Source of the DNA: an uncultured Collinsella sp. | GTDB taxonomy: Bacteria > Actinomycetota > Coriobacteriia > Coriobacteriales > Coriobacteriaceae | DNA: 17,184 bases | Assembly (NCBI GenBank): GCA_934654765.1 | Contig: CAKUGX010000034.1 | Coordinates: 1 to 17,184 of the forward strand | Direction of reading: 5' to 3' | Shown here: positions 13,910 to 17,184 of the stretch, piece after piece | Layout of the letters: each line of letters starts with the position of its first letter | How positions within the stretch are numbered: position 1 is the stretch's first letter | Notes under the pieces: model-generated | What the model was told of the DNA's origin: nothing | Database searches by the model: none | Seen by the model: only the letters and a program-made list of their open reading frames with translations | Position numbers and translations under genes: made by a program

Positions 13910-15439
13910 ATGAACGAGTCATACCGCTTGGGCGAGCAATCGATTATTGCCTATCTTCAGCGACTTGCGAATGGTGTCTCGACCGCCGAACTCGATGTTT
14001 CCGCGCTGCCTGCTGAGCTACGCGCCGTTGGTGAGCAACTGCAAAAGACGCATGCCATCCTGCAACAAGAGCGCCAGCTGCTTGAGTGCAACGCCTATAT
14101 CGATCCGCTCACCAACTTGGGCAACCGCGGCGGACTCGACCGTCACGTCGAGCAGCTCTGGCGCAAAGGCGACCCCTTCACCTGCGCCTATATTGACATC
14201 GACCATCTCAAGCATTGCAATGATAGGTTTGGCCACGCCGAAGGCAATCGCTATATTCTGAGCATCTGCCGCACGCTCTCCGAAACCATGGAGCACGATG
14301 AGATGCTGTTCCGCATCGGTGGAGACGAATTTGTGCTTATCTCGCTCTCCGCAAACGAGACTGAACTCGAGCAGCGCTTGGAGCAGGTACGTGCCGGGCT
14401 GATCGAGGCGAGCTCAGGTGGCAAGGCGCCCATGATCGCCAGTTTTAGTTTTGGTTGCTCGCACGTCGACCCGCTTGCAGGCGATACGCGTCGCCAGATG
14501 ACGATGGATGCCGATCGCAAAATGTATCGCTATAAGCTTATGCATCGTGTGCAGCAACCGAAAGACAATGACGTGCCACAACACCCAATCGTCGATCAGC
14601 TTCCCTGCAACGACCGGGTGTTCCAAGCGATCTCCATGAGCTCTGAGACGCGCTATCCGTTCATCCTTAACCTCGATACGGGCGAATCGCAATGGTCGGT
14701 TAACGCCGTGCGCGATTTTGACCTGCCCTCCCAGCACCCTTTTAACTCGGTCGATATGTGGCTTGCTCGCGTCCACCCCGAGGACCGCGGCAACGTACGC
14801 GCCGAGCTCGACATGGTGATAAACGGCACGTGGCACTTCCACTACATGCAGTACCGCGTTATGGATGCTACCGGAGCGTACGCGCTTTGCGACTGCACGG
14901 GCTACCGCTTGGACGGCACCGATACCGAGCCTAACATGTACGTGGGCATGATTATTAACCGCAGCTTGGCAGATACGACCGACTCGGTAACGGGTCTGGG
15001 CGATGTCCACGCCCTGGTCAACGCTATCGGAGAGATGCGCCGCGTGCCGCGCGAGGCTGGCTTTATTGCCATTAAGGTCGACGATATCGCCGAGGTCAAT
15101 GCCCGCTTTGGATTCGATGCAGGCGACCGCGTGCTCGCCGAAAGCGCCGCCTGCCTCATGGATTGTTCGCGCGGCAAGGGCCGCCTGTTCCGCTCAACAG
15201 GACCGACATTCGTGGCGCTTTTCGACGACCTTGATCCCGAAGAGACCAACGCGATTGCAGAGGAGATCGAGCGGTTCCTGGGTTCGCCCGTGCTCATCGG
15301 ATCGCTTGAATACCAGCCGCCCATTCGCGTGGCTACGCTTCATCTGGACGCCGTCGACCGACAGCCCGTTTCCATTTTGAATGAACTCAAAGCGTTGCTC
15401 GGGAAAGCCGTGCAGGTGCCAGGTACCAAACTGGATTAG
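13910..15439 (+). CDS. GGDEF-PAS-degenerate GGDEF protein (putative diguanylate cyclase)
   Basis: A 509-aa soluble paralogue of the N-terminal half of the preceding protein. Residues 1-65 contain a likely coiled coil (GEQLQKTHAILQQERQLLE). The first GGDEF domain (about 65-220) has DIDHLKHCND and intact GGDEF at 137-141; Asn113 in GHAEGN replaces the usual Asp, and no RxxD inhibitory site is present. A PAS-like domain spans about 237-350 (VHPEDRGNV, YRVMDATGAYALCDCTGY). The second GGDEF (about 358-495) is degenerate, with TGPTF at 430-434, and is probably regulatory. There is no EAL domain. ATG 13910 follows AAGGAGG with a 9-base spacer, a much stronger site than that of the first paralogue. 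A separate promoter is likely (13869-13874). Its role is presumably cyclic-dinucleotide synthesis balanced by the EAL-bearing neighbour. Confidence 0.9.
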   Translation: MNESYRLGEQSIIAYLQRLANGVSTAELDVSALPAELRAVGEQLQKTHAILQQERQLLECNAYIDPLTNLGNRGGLDRHVEQLWRKGDPFTCAYIDIDHLKHCNDRFGHAEGNRYILSICRTLSETMEHDEMLFRIGGDEFVLISLSANETELEQRLEQVRAGLIEASSGGKAPMIASFSFGCSHVDPLAGDTRRQMTMDADRKMYRYKLMHRVQQPKDNDVPQHPIVDQLPCNDRVFQAISMSSETRYPFILNLDTGESQWSVNAVRDFDLPSQHPFNSVDMWLARVHPEDRGNVRAELDMVINGTWHFHYMQYRVMDATGAYALCDCTGYRLDGTDTEPNMYVGMIINRSLADTTDSVTGLGDVHALVNAIGEMRRVPREAGFIAIKVDDIAEVNARFGFDAGDRVLAESAACLMDCSRGKGRLFRSTGPTFVALFDDLDPEETNAIAEEIERFLGSPVLIGSLEYQPPIRVATLHLDAVDRQPVSILNELKALLGKAVQVPGTKLD

Positions 15440-15470
15440 CACCGCGCCCACACCGCCTCCCCCATCGTGC

Positions 15471-15507
15471 GATAATCCTCTGCAGAAGTCACCAACAGCA
15501 GAGGGAG
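15471..15507 (+). promoter_or_regulatory. Promoter and ribosome-site hairpin of the flavodoxin gene
   Basis: TG-C-GATAAT (hexamer 15471-15476) is an extended -10 candidate. CCTCTGC at 15477-15483 pairs perfectly with GCAGAGG at 15498-15504, which covers part of the ribosome site GAGGGAG (15501-15507) of the gene starting at 15514. If transcription starts near 15483 only part of the left arm is transcribed, so it may be a DNA operator rather than an RNA switch. Confidence 0.4.
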
Positions 15508-15513
15508 TTTGTG

Positions 15514-16137
15514 ATGAAGGTTCTTTTGGTCAATGGCAGCCCCAAGGCAAACGGCAACACCGCTCGCGCGCTTGCCGAAGTCGCCGAGCAATTACACGCC
15601 GAGGGTATCGACAGCGAGGTATTCCAACTGGGCGCCAAGCCCATCCGCGACTGCATCGGCTGCGGTCAGTGCGCCAAGCTTGGCGGTCGATGCACCTTTG
15701 ATGACGACGTGGTAAACGAGCTCATTGCCACCGCCGAGCAGGCCGACGGCTTTGTCTTTGGCTCCCCCGTCTACTACGCACACCCCAGCGGCCGCATCCT
15801 CTCTGCCCTCGACCGCGCGTTTTATGCTGGCAGCAAGGCCTTTGCGCACAAGCCGGGCGCCGCTGTCGCCGTTGCCCGCCGCGGCGGCACGTCGACCACG
15901 TTCGATGTACTCAACAAGTACTTCACCATCAACCAGATGCCCGTGGTCGCCTCCACCTACTGGAACAACGTCTTTGGCGCTGCGCCGGGCGAGGCCGACG
16001 GAGATGCCGAGGGTCTGGCCACCATGCGAAACATCGGCAAAAACATGGCCTGGCTCCTGCGTTGCATCGAGGCAGGCAAGGCTGCCGGCATCGATGCCCC
16101 CGAGGCCGATCGCGAGCGCACCAACTTTATCAGGTAG
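15514..16137 (+). CDS. Flavodoxin/NADPH-dependent FMN reductase family protein, Cys-rich
   Basis: A 207-aa flavoprotein of the FMN_red/flavodoxin-like fold (PF03358 group). It begins MKVLLVNGSPKANGNT, the FMN phosphate-binding loop. VFGSPVYYAHPSG is the second flavin-contact segment. A Cys cluster C47-x2-C50-x2-C53-x6-C60 (DCIGCGQCAKLGGRC) resembles that of iron-sulfur flavoproteins, so a 4Fe-4S cluster is possible, although many homologues with this motif are annotated only as flavodoxin family. The start ATG 15514 is preferred over the adjacent GTG 15511 because GAGGGAG then has a 6-base spacer. The ArsC-like gene follows after 11 bases, so they are probably co-transcribed. The expected role is redox or quinone/nitro reduction under anaerobic conditions. 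Confidence 0.85.
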   Translation: MKVLLVNGSPKANGNTARALAEVAEQLHAEGIDSEVFQLGAKPIRDCIGCGQCAKLGGRCTFDDDVVNELIATAEQADGFVFGSPVYYAHPSGRILSALDRAFYAGSKAFAHKPGAAVAVARRGGTSTTFDVLNKYFTINQMPVVASTYWNNVFGAAPGEADGDAEGLATMRNIGKNMAWLLRCIEAGKAAGIDAPEADRERTNFIR

Positions 16138-16148
16138 AACGGCGGAAC

Positions 16149-16490
16149 ATGAATATCCAGATTTTTGGTACCAAAAAGTCCTTCGATACTAAGAAGGCTC
16201 AGCGCTTCTTTAAGGAGCGCCGTATTAAGGTGCAGTTTATCGACCTTAAGGAAAAGGAGATGAGCAAGGGCGAGCTCACGAGCGTCATGCAGGCGGTCGG
16301 CGGCATCGACAAGCTGCTCAACCCCAAGGCCAAAGACGAGGAGACACTCGCGCTCATCCAGCACCTCACGCCCAGCCAGCGCTTCGACAAGCTGCTCGAG
16401 AATCAGCAGGTGCTAGCCGAGCCCATCGTGCGCAACGGCAAAAAGGCGACCGTCGGCTATTGCCCCGATGTATGGGGAGCCTGGGAGTAG
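16149..16490 (+). CDS. ArsC/Spx-fold protein lacking the active-site cysteine
   Basis: A 113-aa protein of the ArsC family (PF03960: ArsC, Spx, YffB). The N-terminal strand-loop reads QIFGTKKSFDTKKAQRFF, where family members have GIxxCDTxxKA, so Ser11 stands where the redox Cys should be. The remaining fold is intact: FIDLKEKEMSKGEL, GGIDKLLNPKAK, and the cis-Pro region LAEPIVRNGKKATVGY. The only Cys is near the C-terminus (YCPDVW). It is therefore unlikely to be an arsenate reductase; a scaffold, regulator-like (Spx-type) or substrate-binding role is possible. The ribosome site is poor (GGCGG), and translation may depend on the flavodoxin gene ending 11 bases earlier. Confidence 0.8.
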   Translation: MNIQIFGTKKSFDTKKAQRFFKERRIKVQFIDLKEKEMSKGELTSVMQAVGGIDKLLNPKAKDEETLALIQHLTPSQRFDKLLENQQVLAEPIVRNGKKATVGYCPDVWGAWE

Positions 16491-16536
16491 CCTGTGTTAT
16501 TTGTCGGCTCGTGGGTATAAGAGCGAGCGTTTGGCA

Positions 16537-16542
16537 TATGAT
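16537..16542 (+). promoter_or_regulatory. Candidate -10 box for the CobW-family gene
   Basis: TATGAT lies 35 bases before the start codon in the 86-bp gap after the ArsC-like gene. It is the same hexamer as before the second GGDEF gene. No clear -35 box and no Zur-like palindrome was recognised. Confidence 0.4.
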
Positions 16543-16576
16543 TCAACTGTAAGCCATGTCTAACAAAGGAGGGCAC

Positions 16577-17184
16577 ATGCCCAACAAGCCCGTGAAGATC
16601 ATCATGCTTACCGGCTACCTCGGTGCCGGCAAGACCACGCTGCTCAACCACATCCTCGCCAACGACGGCGGCATCCGCGCCGCCGTCATCGTCAACGATA
16701 TCGGCGAGATCAACGTCGACGCTAACCTTATCGCCGACGGCGGCCTTTCCGAGACCGACGACCTCATCCCCCTTACCAACGGCTGCATCTGCTGTACCCT
16801 TTCGGAGGACCTCGCCAACCAGCTGCAGGGCATCGCCGATTCGGGCGACTTTGACTACATCATCATCGAGGCCTCGGGCATCTGCGAGCCTATCCCCATC
16901 GCCTACACCATCTCGAGCTTCTGCGACGAGGCCAAGGTGGGCGGCGAGCCCAAGCTCGCGCTCGATAACATCGTTGCCGTGGTCGACTGCGCCCGCATGT
17001 ACGACGAGTTCAACGGCGGCCGCGACCTGCTGGCCGAAGATATCGACGAGGACGACATCGAAAGCCTGCTCATCCAGCAGATTGAATTCTGCTCCACGCT
17101 GATCCTCAACAAGACCGACACCGTGACGCCCGAGCAGATCGCCGAGCTCAAGGCCATCGTGCGCAGCCTGCAGAAGGACGCCGT
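16577..17184 (+). CDS. COG0523/CobW-family GTPase metallochaperone (partial, 5' part)
   Basis: The first 202 residues of a G3E P-loop GTPase; the frame is open to the right edge. The Walker A motif is GYLGAGKTT (residues 13-21). The family metal-binding CxCC is present as NGCICCTL, with C70, C72 and C73. DFDYIIIEASGICEP matches the EASG Walker B region, and the G4 motif is NKTD at 178-181. Between residues 120 and 165 an acidic stretch (AEDIDEDDIES) adds to the DE-rich character. Members deliver zinc, cobalt or other metals to target proteins (ZNG1, YeiR, YjiA, CobW). The start has AAAGGAGGG 3 bases upstream of ATG 16577. The metal and client cannot be told because the C-terminal His-rich part, if any, is outside the window. 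Confidence 0.9.
   Translation, partial: MPNKPVKIIMLTGYLGAGKTTLLNHILANDGGIRAAVIVNDIGEINVDANLIADGGLSETDDLIPLTNGCICCTLSEDLANQLQGIADSGDFDYIIIEASGICEPIPIAYTISSFCDEAKVGGEPKLALDNIVAVVDCARMYDEFNGGRDLLAEDIDEDDIESLLIQQIEFCSTLILNKTDTVTPEQIAELKAIVRSLQKDA

Overview
The window looks like chromosome of a GC-rich, monoderm actinobacterium. The best guess is a gut Coriobacteriia member close to Collinsella. This is inference from codon use, a class E-type (LAXTG-like) sorting signal, the thiM/thiE variants and multi-domain GGDEF proteins. I see no phage, transposase, CRISPR, rRNA or tRNA.

Layout. Positions 1-76 are the tail of a membrane protein, closed by a terminator. 287-2071 (+) is a secreted, sortase-anchored repeat protein with a predicted beta-helix. 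2284-2949 (+) is a small alpha/beta-hydrolase esterase that converges, over a bidirectional terminator, on a minus-strand block. Read in transcription order, that block is a HAD phosphatase (7568-6660), a LysR regulator (6649-5753), a MetE-C/YxjG-like methyltransferase (5600-4467) and a UraA-type uracil permease (4344-3010). The intergenic stretch 7569-7892 separates this block from the thiamine operon. It holds a 102-bp palindromic element and then a TPP riboswitch with an intrinsic terminator. The riboswitch controls thiM, a PF01910 thiamine-binding-type protein and thiE (7893-9769). A strong hairpin separates thiE from a convergent patatin-like phospholipase (10740-9871).

The second half is dominated by cyclic-dinucleotide signalling. 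Two tandem paralogues lie at 11065-13782 and 13910-15439. The first reads GGDEF - PAS-like - degenerate GGDEF - degenerate GGDEF - EAL, so it could both make and degrade c-di-GMP. The second keeps only GGDEF - PAS-like - degenerate GGDEF. In both, the otherwise canonical first GGDEF domain has Asn where diguanylate cyclases usually have the guanine-contacting Asp (D344 in PleD). The second gene appears to have its own promoter, overlapping a perfect 13-bp palindrome. The window ends with a Cys-rich flavodoxin-family protein, an ArsC/Spx-fold protein that has lost its active-site Cys, and the start of a COG0523/CobW GTPase metallochaperone cut by the window edge.

The most interesting points are the GGDEF substitution and the modular tandem pair, the nested palindrome at 7608-7709, the palindromic operators at 5683-5718 and 13841-13871, and the Cys-less ArsC-like protein. 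Functions are assigned from motif reading only; no database search was possible.
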